From contig NZ_AUZM01000017.1 in NCBI RefSeq assembly GCF_000478195.2, positions 1-64,000 of the forward strand: DNA of 64,000 nucleotides, given 5' to 3'. The translations under genes and the position numbers were made by a program. The notes under the pieces were generated by a model that had not been told where the DNA came from, did not search any database, and saw nothing but the letters and a program-made list of their open reading frames with translations. This document shows positions 1 through 7,876 of the stretch, piece after piece (the stretch's first letter is position 1; each line of letters begins with the position of its first letter). The DNA is from Lyngbya aestuarii BL J. Lineage in GTDB: Bacteria; Cyanobacteriota; Cyanobacteriia; Cyanobacteriales; Microcoleaceae.

Positions 1-1
1 T

Positions 2-169
2 GATGCGTCTATTGCGATGAAAATGGGTCATGTAGCCAGAGGGGCTTGTTTAGGCTTCCCCACTCAAAATACTCACGGCTATGAAATCGCCCATTTAGGT
101 GCCATTGTCAACTGCGTTCAAATCCTAGAAGCATACTGTCAAGGGAGTTTTAGCGAATTTCCTCATTAG
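2..169 (+). CDS. M42-family aminopeptidase, C-terminal fragment (5' end outside window)
   Basis: An open frame runs in from the left edge and stops at the TAG at 167-169, giving 55 residues. The piece has the layout of the end of M42 (glutamyl aminopeptidase/endoglucanase M) peptidases: an ARG-x-x-x-GFPT stretch, then THGYEIAHLGAI with the His-Gly and Glu of the metal-site region, then a short helix NCVQILEAY. The family are cytosolic di-metal exopeptidases. Only the tail is visible, so the family call rests on this pattern alone; M20-type enzymes are the alternative. Confidence 0.55.
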   Translation, partial: DASIAMKMGHVARGACLGFPTQNTHGYEIAHLGAIVNCVQILEAYCQGSFSEFPH

Positions 170-263
170 TCTCCAAAAAAAATTGAAGCTTGGGGTTGAC
201 AGAGCAAAATATTCTATTTATAGTAGTAAAGGTGAAAGGCGAAAAATGCTGGACACACAACTT

Positions 264-336
264 GCCCCCATCGTCTAGAGGCCTAGGACACCTCCCTTTC
301 ACGGAGGCGACAGGGATTCGAATTCCCTTGGGGGTA
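264..336 (+). tRNA. trnE: tRNA-Glu (anticodon TTC)
   Basis: A 73-nt cloverleaf can be folded by eye. The acceptor arms are GCCCCCA (264-270) and TGGGGGT (329-335) with a G-U first pair. The D arm begins TCGTCTAGA, the anticodon stem CCTCC/GGAGG encloses loop CTTTCAC with anticodon TTC at 298-300, and the T arm contains GATTCGAAT. The discriminator is A336 and CCA is not encoded. In cyanobacteria this tRNA serves translation and is also the glutamate donor for tetrapyrrole synthesis through glutamyl-tRNA reductase. Confidence 0.97.
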
Positions 337-426
337 CTAAAGAAAAACCAAATAATCAAACCAGAATTTAAGCTTGGGGTTAGAACGCCTCAAGCTTTAG
401 TTTTTATGGGTTTAATCGAGGTTTTA

Positions 427-1353
427 CTAGCCAAACACCAACAACCAAAGCGGTAGAGTCACTAACAAAGCCCCAGAACCCATCGCGAGAGTCGTAACTG
501 TTAACTCCCGATCTAAATTAAACGCTTCGGCTAATACCAACGTGGCAAAAGCAGGAGGAGTTGCCATTAATAATACCATAACTAAGAGCGGAGAACCCCC
601 AAATCCCAGAATAGAGAGAATCGTCCCGATAACTAACGGAACAATCAACATCTTAATAGTAAGACTAACAGAAGCTTGTTTAAAATAACGCCAAGAGGAA
701 AGCTGACTCAACCGCATTCCCATCAAAATCAACGATAAAGCAATCATCCCCCAAGCCATGAGTTGTAAAATTTGTTCGACTATATCGGGTAAAATTACAT
801 CACGAGATAACAAGCTAAACCCCAAACTCCACAACGCCGGATTTTTGAACATTACTGTCATCAAAGCGAGAATATTTTGAGTCTCTAAACCAAACCTCGC
901 CGCTAATAAAACCCCCAACCCATAAGCCCCAATCGCAGAACCCAAACCATCATAAAATACCGCCCAACCCAAGTATTGCGGCCCAACCAATGATAAGATA
1001 ATCGGAAAACCAATATAACCCGTATTTCCCACCATTGAACTTAAGATAAAACTCCCTTGCGTCGGGCGACTCCAAGATTCATTGAGATGAGAATTAGCCT
1101 GTTTTCGACTGATCCAAACCCAAGCCAAACCCCCACCCAATAACATAGCTATCCACGCCACCACAGGGGCTAACAAAATTTCTCCCGATAAATCTGCTTG
1201 ACGTAAAAAAACAAAAATTCCAATCGGAACCCCAACCCAAAATAAAAACTTTCCAATCCAAACCGGAACAAAGGCAGGTAAAAAACGTCGAAGAATCCAT
1301 CCCAATAGGACTCCGCCAATTAACCATTGATAGAGTTGTAGAAGTTGAGTCAT
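427..1353 (-). CDS. AEC-family (auxin efflux carrier-like) membrane transporter
   Basis: This 308-residue, very hydrophobic protein has about ten predicted membrane segments. The GNTGYIGFPI stretch near residue 110 is the conserved N-x-G-Y-x-G-x-P loop of the AEC/bile-acid-sodium-symporter-like fold. A loop near residues 80-95 is the only clearly polar part. AEC proteins are inner-membrane secondary transporters, often of organic acids; the substrate cannot be read from sequence. It is a single gene read towards the tRNA. The start is the first ATG after an upstream non-coding stretch. Confidence 0.8.
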   Translation of the reverse strand: MTQLLQLYQWLIGGVLLGWILRRFLPAFVPVWIGKFLFWVGVPIGIFVFLRQADLSGEILLAPVVAWIAMLLGGGLAWVWISRKQANSHLNESWSRPTQGSFILSSMVGNTGYIGFPIILSLVGPQYLGWAVFYDGLGSAIGAYGLGVLLAARFGLETQNILALMTVMFKNPALWSLGFSLLSRDVILPDIVEQILQLMAWGMIALSLILMGMRLSQLSSWRYFKQASVSLTIKMLIVPLVIGTILSILGFGGSPLLVMVLLMATPPAFATLVLAEAFNLDRELTVTTLAMGSGALLVTLPLWLLVFG

Positions 1354-1630
1354 GAGAGTAGAGATGAGAATGGCTAGATCTTGAATGTCATCATAGTCTA
1401 ATTCAACGAATTGAGTAAATAGGTCAGCTTTTTATAATCTTTCCGGTTTGAATCAAAATATTTTTTAATTATAAAAAAATTAGTCTTAATTTAACCCTAA
1501 AAAGATCTCAAACTTGACTTTTTGATTGATCTATTATTGCCGATAGAACTTTAAAATTACTCGTCTTGAATTTTCAGAAATTAGAAATTAGCCAAAATTC
1601 AGAATTAGTCGGAAGAACAACTCATCTCTG
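1354..1630. other. Non-coding stretch between divergent genes
   Basis: This AT-rich DNA lies between the AEC transporter gene and the leader of the VanY-type gene. It should hold both promoters. I see no convincing gene, repeat or clear sigma-70 promoter pair in it. Confidence 0.5.
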
Positions 1631-1838
1631 TGTAAACTCAAAAGGTAAAAATTAGATCCACTTTAGATTAGACCCTAAAAAAACAGTTTTAGAGTTACAC
1701 TGATCGGGTGCGATCCCCGTGTCACGAGTCAAACCCGACCCGTCAAATCAGATGTTAAGCAGGAATCGTTAAATTAATGCTGATAATCTTCAACTCACGG
1801 TCTAAAATCGATAAGTGGTGCTTTGACGAAAAGCAGGA
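1631..1838 (+). promoter_or_regulatory. Candidate ydaO-type (cyclic di-AMP) riboswitch leader
   Basis: A structured leader precedes the VanY-type gene. TGTAAACTC (1631-1639) can pair with GAGTTACA (1692-1699) with one bulged base. Next come GGGTGCGATCC (1706-1716) and AAACCCGACCCGTCAAA (1731-1747), which resemble the conserved GGGTGAATC and AACCCGACAGCTAAC blocks of ydaO-yuaA RNAs. A GCTTT/AAAGC hairpin (1820-1834) abuts the ribosome-binding site. Cyclic di-AMP riboswitches commonly control cell-wall hydrolases, which fits the gene downstream. The match is by eye; the limits are approximate and the RNA could be another structured leader. Confidence 0.5.
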
Positions 1839-1847
1839 GTGAAGCAG

Positions 1848-2753
1848 TTGAATAACGCAAGTCTGCCCGAAAATACACAACCCGTCTCAGAAATGGTTGC
1901 AGAGGACATCCCGGAGGCCATTCGAGATCCTCACGAGACTGAACCCGCAACGGCTAGCCAGTCGCAGCGAAAGAACCTATTTTGGAAGTTACTCGGACTG
2001 GGTATTGTTGCCTTTGGTCTGACCCTTGTCCTCAACTATCAATTTGGAATTCTGCTTCGACAGACACCGACTTCCTCACCCACTCCCACCGCCTCAGACA
2101 ACCCAACCGTTGTTTCTACAGAACCTTCATCCTCTGCGAGTGATTTTCCAGGCGAAGATCAAGCCCCAACCCCAGAAGTCACTTCCCGTGAAGACCCCTC
2201 AGAAGATTTACTCGGTCATCTACCCTACGAAGAAGCCTCCCTAGACCAACTGAAAAGTATTACCGGAGATAGTAGCATCAAATTACGTCCAGCGGCCGCT
2301 CAAGCTTATTTAACCATGGTAGACGCCGCCCGCCGACAGAATATACGTCTAGTGGCAATATCTGGATTTCGCGATATTCAAGATCAAGAATATCTATTTT
2401 TTGAAGTGAAAGCCCAACGGGGACAAAATGCCAGCACACGCGCCGAAGTTAGCGCCCCTCCCGGCTATAGTGAACATCATACAGGTTACGCCATTGATAT
2501 TGGGGATGGGAACTACCCCGATACTCATCTGGAAGTCACCTTTGAGGAAACAAAAGCCTTCAAGTGGTTGTCTGAGAATGCCGCTTTTTACAGTTTTGAG
2601 TTATCCTTTCCTCAAGACAATCCTCAAGGGGTGAGTTATGAGCCTTGGCATTGGCGTTATGTTGGCGATCGCCATAGTCTAGAAACTTTTTATAAGGCTA
2701 AGTCTAAGCTGGAAAATTCTCCCGACACCCCCAAAGCCGAGATCGAACCCTAA
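1848..2753 (+). CDS. Membrane-anchored D,D-carboxypeptidase (VanY-type, M15B)
   Basis: Trims the terminal D-Ala from peptidoglycan stem peptides in the periplasm. With the TTG start at 1848 it has 301 residues: a short cytosolic tail, one membrane segment (about 44-66), a Pro/Ser/Thr-rich linker (75-115) and an M15B domain. The zinc/catalytic set is complete: SEHHTGYAID (H210, D217), then E265 and H268 in EPWHWRYVG. The TTG is preferred over the GTG at 1839 because AGGAG (1835-1839) sits 8 nt before the TTG but overlaps the GTG. A candidate c-di-AMP riboswitch precedes it, and the next gene follows after 6 nt. Confidence 0.88.
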   Translation: MNNASLPENTQPVSEMVAEDIPEAIRDPHETEPATASQSQRKNLFWKLLGLGIVAFGLTLVLNYQFGILLRQTPTSSPTPTASDNPTVVSTEPSSSASDFPGEDQAPTPEVTSREDPSEDLLGHLPYEEASLDQLKSITGDSSIKLRPAAAQAYLTMVDAARRQNIRLVAISGFRDIQDQEYLFFEVKAQRGQNASTRAEVSAPPGYSEHHTGYAIDIGDGNYPDTHLEVTFEETKAFKWLSENAAFYSFELSFPQDNPQGVSYEPWHWRYVGDRHSLETFYKAKSKLENSPDTPKAEIEP

Positions 2754-2759
2754 TCTGTT

Positions 2760-3449
2760 ATGAACCAAACCTCCCTCAATCTGATTGCGATCACCATTTT
2801 TACCCTAACAATGTCCGCCCTAGTGGGGCCATTCGTCAATTTATCTCCTCTGATTCCCGCAGGTTTGGCTTTTTCGTTATTAGTTCTGGGGACAATTGAT
2901 ACTTTTGCTCTCCAGGGCCAAGGGTCAATGATTTTAATTGAGGGTATAGAAGGTATTTCGCCTGAAAAACGAGATCGGATTCTGCGTCACGAAGCGGGTC
3001 ATTTTCTCGTCGCCTATTTAATGAATATTCCTATTAGTGGTTATGCCCTCAATACTCTCGAGGCTTTTAAACAAGGGCAGACGGGACAAGGTGGAGTCAG
3101 GTTTAATGATCAGGAGTTATGGATTCAACTGCAAAAAGGCCAGCTTTCAGCCCAACGGATTGACCAATATTGTACGGTTTGGATGGCGGGGGTAGCCGCA
3201 GAAATTTTGGCTTATGAGAATGCCCAAGGGGGCCTAGAAGACCGAGGAAAAATTCGGGCGGTGTGGACTCAATTAAAACGTCCTCTTTCGGATGCCAATC
3301 TCAAAGAACGATGGGCAACTCTACAAGCTCAAACGTTAATTGAACAAAACCAATCTGCCTACACTGCGTTAGTCGAAGCGATGGAACAACGCATTTGCGT
3401 GGAAGAATGTTATCAAATTCTTGAGAAAACCTTAAAAATCAGTGCTTGA
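2760..3449 (+). CDS. FtsH-like M41 peptidase domain protein lacking the AAA+ module
   Basis: This 229-residue protein has two hydrophobic N-terminal segments (about 5-24 and 31-50) followed by a peptidase-like region with HEAGH at residues 77-81, the zinc-binding motif of FtsH-class M41 proteases. There is no Walker A or B sequence, so it is far shorter than FtsH (about 620 residues) and cannot unfold substrates itself. Similar short proteins are annotated as ATP-dependent Zn proteases in cyanobacteria; the ATP dependence is not supported here. It starts 6 nt after the VanY-type gene, so the two are probably cotranscribed. Function unknown. Confidence 0.7.
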   Translation: MNQTSLNLIAITIFTLTMSALVGPFVNLSPLIPAGLAFSLLVLGTIDTFALQGQGSMILIEGIEGISPEKRDRILRHEAGHFLVAYLMNIPISGYALNTLEAFKQGQTGQGGVRFNDQELWIQLQKGQLSAQRIDQYCTVWMAGVAAEILAYENAQGGLEDRGKIRAVWTQLKRPLSDANLKERWATLQAQTLIEQNQSAYTALVEAMEQRICVEECYQILEKTLKISA

Positions 3450-3648
3450 AGAAGGCTAAACCGCCTATTTTTTCGTAGATATTGACCTCAATTTCTCCTT
3501 TTCTGAGGAATTATGGTGAATTCTCCTTCAAATAGTGACAGTCTTGACCAAATACTTTGGGGTAGTCACGATAAATTATTTAGCAAGCAGTCAGTGGAAA
3601 ACCCTTGCCTCCATTGGTCTGGGAAGGGATATTAAACGGGAGAATCCA

Positions 3649-4029
3649 ATGACTATGACTATGACTATGACTTTCGATGACATTTATCGCTATTTTCAAA
3701 GCCCTCCGCCTGTTTATCTCAATAAAGAGTTGGCAGTGTGCTACATCTTATCTGTTGTTCTCAATGGAGATTCCTACGGTACTGAGTTAATTGACCGACT
3801 CGAAGAGGAATATTCCATCTACCGACTTTCAGATACTGTGCTTTACAGTGCCTTGAAGTTTCTCGAAGCACAAGGTAGCATTACAGGCTATTGGAAGAAG
3901 GTAGAGGGACGGGGGCGTCCTCGCAGAATGTACCAGCTTACTCCGGAATTTCGGCGCAAAGCTCAAGAGTTGTCTCACCTTTGGTACGAATATGCTCAAG
4001 AGTATGCGGTCGAACGTCAACTTGTGTAA
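3649..4029 (+). CDS. PadR-family winged-helix transcriptional regulator
   Basis: A 126-residue PadR-type DNA-binding protein. The N-terminal winged helix covers about residues 20-95: YGTELIDRLEEE forms the early helices, SDTVLYSALKFLEAQG the recognition helix region, and GRGRPRRMYQLT the basic wing. A short C-terminal helix probably serves dimerisation. The start at 3649 follows GGGAG (3638-3642); an in-frame upstream extension to 3535 has no family similarity. The first codons are four copies of ATGACT (MTMTMTMT). The circadian regulator Pex belongs to the same broad group, but nothing here shows a kaiA link. Target unknown. Confidence 0.82.
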   Translation: MTMTMTMTFDDIYRYFQSPPPVYLNKELAVCYILSVVLNGDSYGTELIDRLEEEYSIYRLSDTVLYSALKFLEAQGSITGYWKKVEGRGRPRRMYQLTPEFRRKAQELSHLWYEYAQEYAVERQLV

Positions 4030-4074
4030 AGTATTCTCAGGAAAACTTCACTCAAGCTGTCTGCACCGTAACCC

Positions 4075-4617
4075 ATGACTGTTCCTGTTCTACCTTCTAC
4101 CTTTGTGCTAACAGCACTTCTAGCCGTCGGTTTGTTTTTCTTCATCAAGGCTTCTGTAAAAGATCGCATTCAACAAGAAAAACTGATTGCTCAACAAGAG
4201 GCTGAGTCCTTGTTGACTCAGCTTCAAGCTTACTTTAGTTCTCGTGCTTATCGAGTGGCACAAACAAACCCAGCGGAAAATCAAATCACCTATGAGGGGC
4301 TTGTTCGTCCAAGTTGGTTTCTGGCTATATTTTTAACCCTGCTCACTGCCGTGGGATTATTGTGTTTAGCCCTAGTTCTATCCATGCTCGTTCAAGATAA
4401 CGGTGAATGGTTTCTGGGGCTAGTCATTCTTTCTCCCTTAACGGGATTATTTTATTGGCAACGATCTAGACGCATAGAGCAGGTCTCACTGAAGCTCGAA
4501 GCTGCCGTTGACTCCGTTTCTCAACCCCAGAGTATTATTACGGTGAGAGGACATCGAGATGAACTCGCCACCCTGAAACAGTCTCTTGGGTTGAAATCAT
4601 GGGACTCAACGCACTAA
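4075..4617 (+). CDS. Cytochrome b6f cofactor-assembly protein, CCB2/CCB4-like
   Basis: A 180-residue membrane protein with one N-terminal segment (residues 8-25, ending FFFIKASVKDR) and two further segments around 80-125, separated by a soluble stretch. The FIKASVKDR junction and the overall plan match the cyanobacterial family called cofactor assembly of complex C subunit B, related to chloroplast CCB2/CCB4, which help attach haem c(i) to cytochrome b6 on the stromal side. It lies 45 nt after the PadR gene and may share its transcript. The call is by pattern recall; catalytic residues are not known for this family. Confidence 0.65.
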   Translation: MTVPVLPSTFVLTALLAVGLFFFIKASVKDRIQQEKLIAQQEAESLLTQLQAYFSSRAYRVAQTNPAENQITYEGLVRPSWFLAIFLTLLTAVGLLCLALVLSMLVQDNGEWFLGLVILSPLTGLFYWQRSRRIEQVSLKLEAAVDSVSQPQSIITVRGHRDELATLKQSLGLKSWDSTH

Positions 4618-4631
4618 CTCTAGTGTGGCTC

Positions 4632-4655
4632 AGAGTCAGATCTGACTCTTTATCC
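4632..4655 (+). terminator. Likely intrinsic terminator after the CCB gene
   Basis: AGAGTCAGATCTGACTCT (4632-4649) is an 18-nt perfect palindrome that folds to a 7-bp stem with a GATC tetraloop, followed by TTATCC. It lies 15 nt after the stop codon. The T-run is short, so efficiency is uncertain. Confidence 0.5.
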
Positions 4656-4863
4656 TGGAGGAGACAGAAGTTCTCACTCCTCAAAAATTAGGCTAAACGT
4701 GTAATGGGTTCGGTAGAGAGTTATAATTAAATCTCTCTGATCGAGTTAACCCAACTCCGATCTGAGCCTACTTCTGCCAAATCAGCATCAACTCTAGGAA
4801 AGTTGTTGTAAGATGACGCTCAAACTTAGACAAAAAAAACGATGTTGCCCACAACACCCAAGT

Positions 4864-5175
4864 CTAAACTCGAGCGGGAGCCGCAGTAGTTGCTTTCTCT
4901 GCAATCTGTTTTAAACTGGGGAACAGAAAATGGTTTTCTTCGACATACTGAGCGCCGAACAAACCCTTTTCTGCCCAGAAGTACCGATCTGTGGTATGCT
5001 CGTTTCGCTTCACAAGAAGCAGAGCCGGGGGAATGATTCCTTCAGCATGAATGAATCGGCGAGCAGCGGTTACCGGCTTCTCTTCTCCACTAGAAATGCT
5101 GTATTGAGGTACACATTCTAGAATTCGACGGCCTTCTTGTCTGCGACGGCTCTTGCGTTTACGTCTTCTAGCCAA
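4864..5175 (-). CDS. DUF3155 small basic cyanobacterial protein
   Basis: A 103-residue protein with a very basic N-terminus (MARRRKRKSRRRQEGRR) followed by a small conserved domain with RRFIHAEGIIPPALLLVKR and the aromatic HTTDRYFWAEKGLFGAQYVEE. This matches the cyanobacteria-restricted DUF3155 family of unknown function; the basic start suggests nucleic-acid or ribosome contact, which is inference. The start codon is TTG (5173-5175 on the complement), supported by a strong AGGAGG (complement of 5184-5189) 8 nt upstream. It stands alone. Confidence 0.8.
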   Translation of the reverse strand: MARRRKRKSRRRQEGRRILECVPQYSISSGEEKPVTAARRFIHAEGIIPPALLLVKRNEHTTDRYFWAEKGLFGAQYVEENHFLFPSLKQIAEKATTAAPARV

Positions 5176-5671
5176 TTTAACTTACCTCCTGTTTTTTGCA
5201 GACGTGTTGTAAATCTAGCTACCAAATCCGGTTGAAGTATATCGATTCTGGCTCAAAATTTCAATATCTTTTAACAGATCGATACAAAAAAGCCTTGCAA
5301 TAAAGCAAAAGCGGTGCTAGTACAACTCATCATAACCCATCCCTAGGGTAGATAGAAAGCGCTTAGGGCCAATTTTTATGGAAAAAATTATTCTCGACGG
5401 GTGTCCAACAGTCATTAATCACCATTTATCAGGTGTTTCAGTTCAGAGTGAACAGTTAGAAGTTTTAAGATCAAAGAATAGGCAAGGGTCAAGTATCCGA
5501 CTCCCGACCCTAGCATCAGTCGCTCATCTGGTAAAAATGCTCTAAAATGCTAGATAAGCTCGCCAAATTGACTGGATTTGCGAGAAAAATGATTGACTGT
5601 ACGCTCTTGAGAGACTCTATAGCCAGCAAGCGAGGGTTGCTCATCCCCAAATTCAATGCTCCTGTTTTCTC
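5176..5671. other. Non-coding region between DUF3155 and the histidine kinase
   Basis: About 500 nt that must hold the divergent promoters. A 55-codon frame (5378-5545) exists but has no ribosome-binding site or recognisable product. I see no RNA gene or repeat. Confidence 0.5.
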
Positions 5672-7084
5672 ATGCCCAGTAGTTCCGAGTTCGTTACACT
5701 TTGCCAAGCTCAAGTCTCCCTTGTTGCTAGTTTGGGAGCGTCCTTGAGTATTGTCTACTTGGCGGAAGACTGGGTAGAAGGTGGCAGTCGAAAATTAATT
5801 CCCGTAGCGGCTTATCCAGAAACAAGTATAGATTGGCAAGAAAGTCAAGCCTTAATGCCTCCAGATTTTGAAACCGAAGACAGTTTGAACCCTCGTCCGC
5901 TTCTGCTATCAGGAACCTCCTCAAACCAATCCGAGCCGATTCCTCTCGTTGAGGTCGAATCCGAACAAAACTTTGATATCCCTTCTTCTCAACCTCTCTC
6001 CGAAGAACAACCCGTAGAACAGCGTCAATTTGTTTTACCCCTGATGCGTGAGGGTGTCGTTATGGGGTTTTTAGTCACGAGCCGAGAAGATCGACCTTGG
6101 ACACCTCAAGAACAGCATCAAATACAAGCGATCGCGCACACCCTGACAACAGCTTGCATTCTAGATCGACGTTTTCAGTGGTTTCAGCAACAATTTACAC
6201 AGCAGCAACAATTACAAGCCCAACAACACGACACCCTACACAGTCTCATGCACCAGTTGAAAAGTCCCTTAACAGCGGTGCGAACCTTTGGAAAATTATT
6301 ACTCAAGCGGCTGTTACCCGAAGATAAAAACCATAGAATAGCAGACGGTATTTTGCGAGAAAGCAATCGCCTCGAAGAACTCCTCCAACAAGTCGATCAA
6401 ACCCTCACCCTCAACGAGGAACTGATCCGTCTCCCGACAACCTTTGATCCCAGTATTATCCCGAGTTCAGAAACACTTACCCCTCCCGATAGCTATCTCC
6501 CAGAGGAAAACTCCCCCTCTCCTCGGACAACAACCCAAGTCTTGCTTCCGGCTTCCCAACCATTAGAAGCAACATCCATCAAAGCAGTTCTTGAACCCTT
6601 AATGGTTTCGGCCCAAGCGATCGCCGAAGAACGTGATCTTCACTGTATTGCAGAGATTCCCCCTCAATTACCCCTCGTACAAGCCAATTCTAAAGCCTTA
6701 CGGGAAGTTTTAAGTAATCTGATTGATAATGCCCTGAAGTACACTCCAGCAGGGGGCTGTATCTATATTCGGGTTCATCAACCTACCCACCCCAATCAAC
6801 CCTCAAATCAACTCGCGATCGCCATCAGTGATACAGGGCCAGGTATTCCCAAAGAAGATTTAGAACATTTATTTCAACGGGGATATCGAGGGGTTCAAGC
6901 CACAGGTCACATTCCCGGAACCGGATTAGGATTGGCGATCGCTCAAGACTTAATCAAAGAAATGCAGGGAAAAATTCAAGTCTTTTCTCCCGTCAACTCA
7001 GACTGGATACCCCCAAACCTCTCACTGTTTTCTCGTCTGGGTCAAGGAACAACCTTTATTGTTTGGTTAAAACTCTGGGGCTAA
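5672..7084 (+). CDS. GAF-like sensor histidine kinase
   Basis: A 470-residue cytosolic kinase without membrane segments. Residues 1-165 form a GAF-like input domain interrupted by a low-complexity Glu/Ser/Pro insert (about 68-118). A Gln-rich coil leads to the HisKA domain with H194 in HQLKSPL. After a variable linker (250-300) the ATPase domain shows N353 in LIDNALKYTP, DTGPGIP (387-393) and GTGLGL (416-421), so autophosphorylation motifs are complete. No response regulator gene is adjacent; the nearest is at 52.4 kb. Signal unknown. The ATG has no clear Shine-Dalgarno sequence. Confidence 0.88.
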   Translation: MPSSSEFVTLCQAQVSLVASLGASLSIVYLAEDWVEGGSRKLIPVAAYPETSIDWQESQALMPPDFETEDSLNPRPLLLSGTSSNQSEPIPLVEVESEQNFDIPSSQPLSEEQPVEQRQFVLPLMREGVVMGFLVTSREDRPWTPQEQHQIQAIAHTLTTACILDRRFQWFQQQFTQQQQLQAQQHDTLHSLMHQLKSPLTAVRTFGKLLLKRLLPEDKNHRIADGILRESNRLEELLQQVDQTLTLNEELIRLPTTFDPSIIPSSETLTPPDSYLPEENSPSPRTTTQVLLPASQPLEATSIKAVLEPLMVSAQAIAEERDLHCIAEIPPQLPLVQANSKALREVLSNLIDNALKYTPAGGCIYIRVHQPTHPNQPSNQLAIAISDTGPGIPKEDLEHLFQRGYRGVQATGHIPGTGLGLAIAQDLIKEMQGKIQVFSPVNSDWIPPNLSLFSRLGQGTTFIVWLKLWG

Positions 7085-7198
7085 TCAACCCCTTTTTAGG
7101 TTTCACCCGATATCGTATAATGCAAGTCGCAGAGTTAGAAAAACAACTCGCAGGCGTTGACCAAACTTTACCCCCATTTACCCCAGAATTTACGATCA

Positions 7199-7813
7199 AT
7201 GACGAATACAAACGACCCTGATCTCATCAATCAGGATAATCCCAACGTTAATGTTCCTCCCCCAGTCAGTACCCCTCCTCATGCTGATTCTTCAGTCCAA
7301 CGAGAAGATATCATGGCACGCGCAGAAGATCGCCGCAATGTGTGTCGAATTTTGAGTCGAGCGCACGTTTTAGTGTCAATTCGTTGGTCAAATACTCATC
7401 TGTATATTGGGATTCCTAGCACCGTTTTTGCGGCTTTAGCTGGGGTGCAAGCCATCTCAGAACTCGGTCAAACGGGTAGTAACTCCGGAAAAATCATTCA
7501 AATTATTCTTTCAGTTTTAGTCGCCGGGTTAGCCCCCTTACTTACTTTTTTAAATCCAAACGAAAGAGCCAATAATAATCAAACCGCCTCTAGAGTTTAT
7601 GAACAAATCGGCGATCGTTATGATGCCTTTTTACTGCGATGTCTTGTCGAAAGACGCAGCTTAACACAAGAACTCGATGAATTAGTCCAGCTAAATCTAT
7701 CTTATTCCGAAGAAAAAAAAGCCCTTCCCCTCACCCCGGAATGGGCATTTCAACAAGCGAAACGAGGTCAAATGATGACTCCTTTTGCACAAGACCATAA
7801 AAGCAAAACTTAA
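7199..7813 (+). CDS. SLATT-like two-transmembrane protein
   Basis: A 204-residue protein with a polar N-terminal tail, a helix with many Arg residues (EDRRNVCRILSRAH), two membrane segments (about residues 60-80 and 95-120) and a C-terminal helical tail with ASRVYEQIGDRYDAF and RRSLTQELDEL. This order resembles SLATT domains, predicted pore-forming effectors linked to SMODS/SLOG conflict systems. No nucleotidyltransferase or SLOG gene is nearby, so a defence role is unproven. The ATG at 7199 is chosen over a TTG at 7157, which would add 14 unconserved-looking residues. The next gene encodes another two-TM protein. Confidence 0.6.
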   Translation: MTNTNDPDLINQDNPNVNVPPPVSTPPHADSSVQREDIMARAEDRRNVCRILSRAHVLVSIRWSNTHLYIGIPSTVFAALAGVQAISELGQTGSNSGKIIQIILSVLVAGLAPLLTFLNPNERANNNQTASRVYEQIGDRYDAFLLRCLVERRSLTQELDELVQLNLSYSEEKKALPLTPEWAFQQAKRGQMMTPFAQDHKSKT

Positions 7814-7876
7814 TAACCGTCACCTTTTGCTAAAATTAAACACAGTTTATATGGGCATCCTTGTCGATTATCCTCC

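Noticed and set aside
190-456. Plus-strand open frame of 88 codons
   Set aside because: It reads straight through the tRNA-Glu gene and into the end of the AEC gene; it is a chance frame.
1700-1760. Cobalamin riboswitch
   Set aside because: The GGGTG...CCCG pairing looked suggestive, but the conserved GCCACTG B12 box is not present.
5378-5545. 55-codon frame upstream of the histidine kinase
   Set aside because: No ribosome-binding site, no recognisable motif, and an unconvincing residue pattern.
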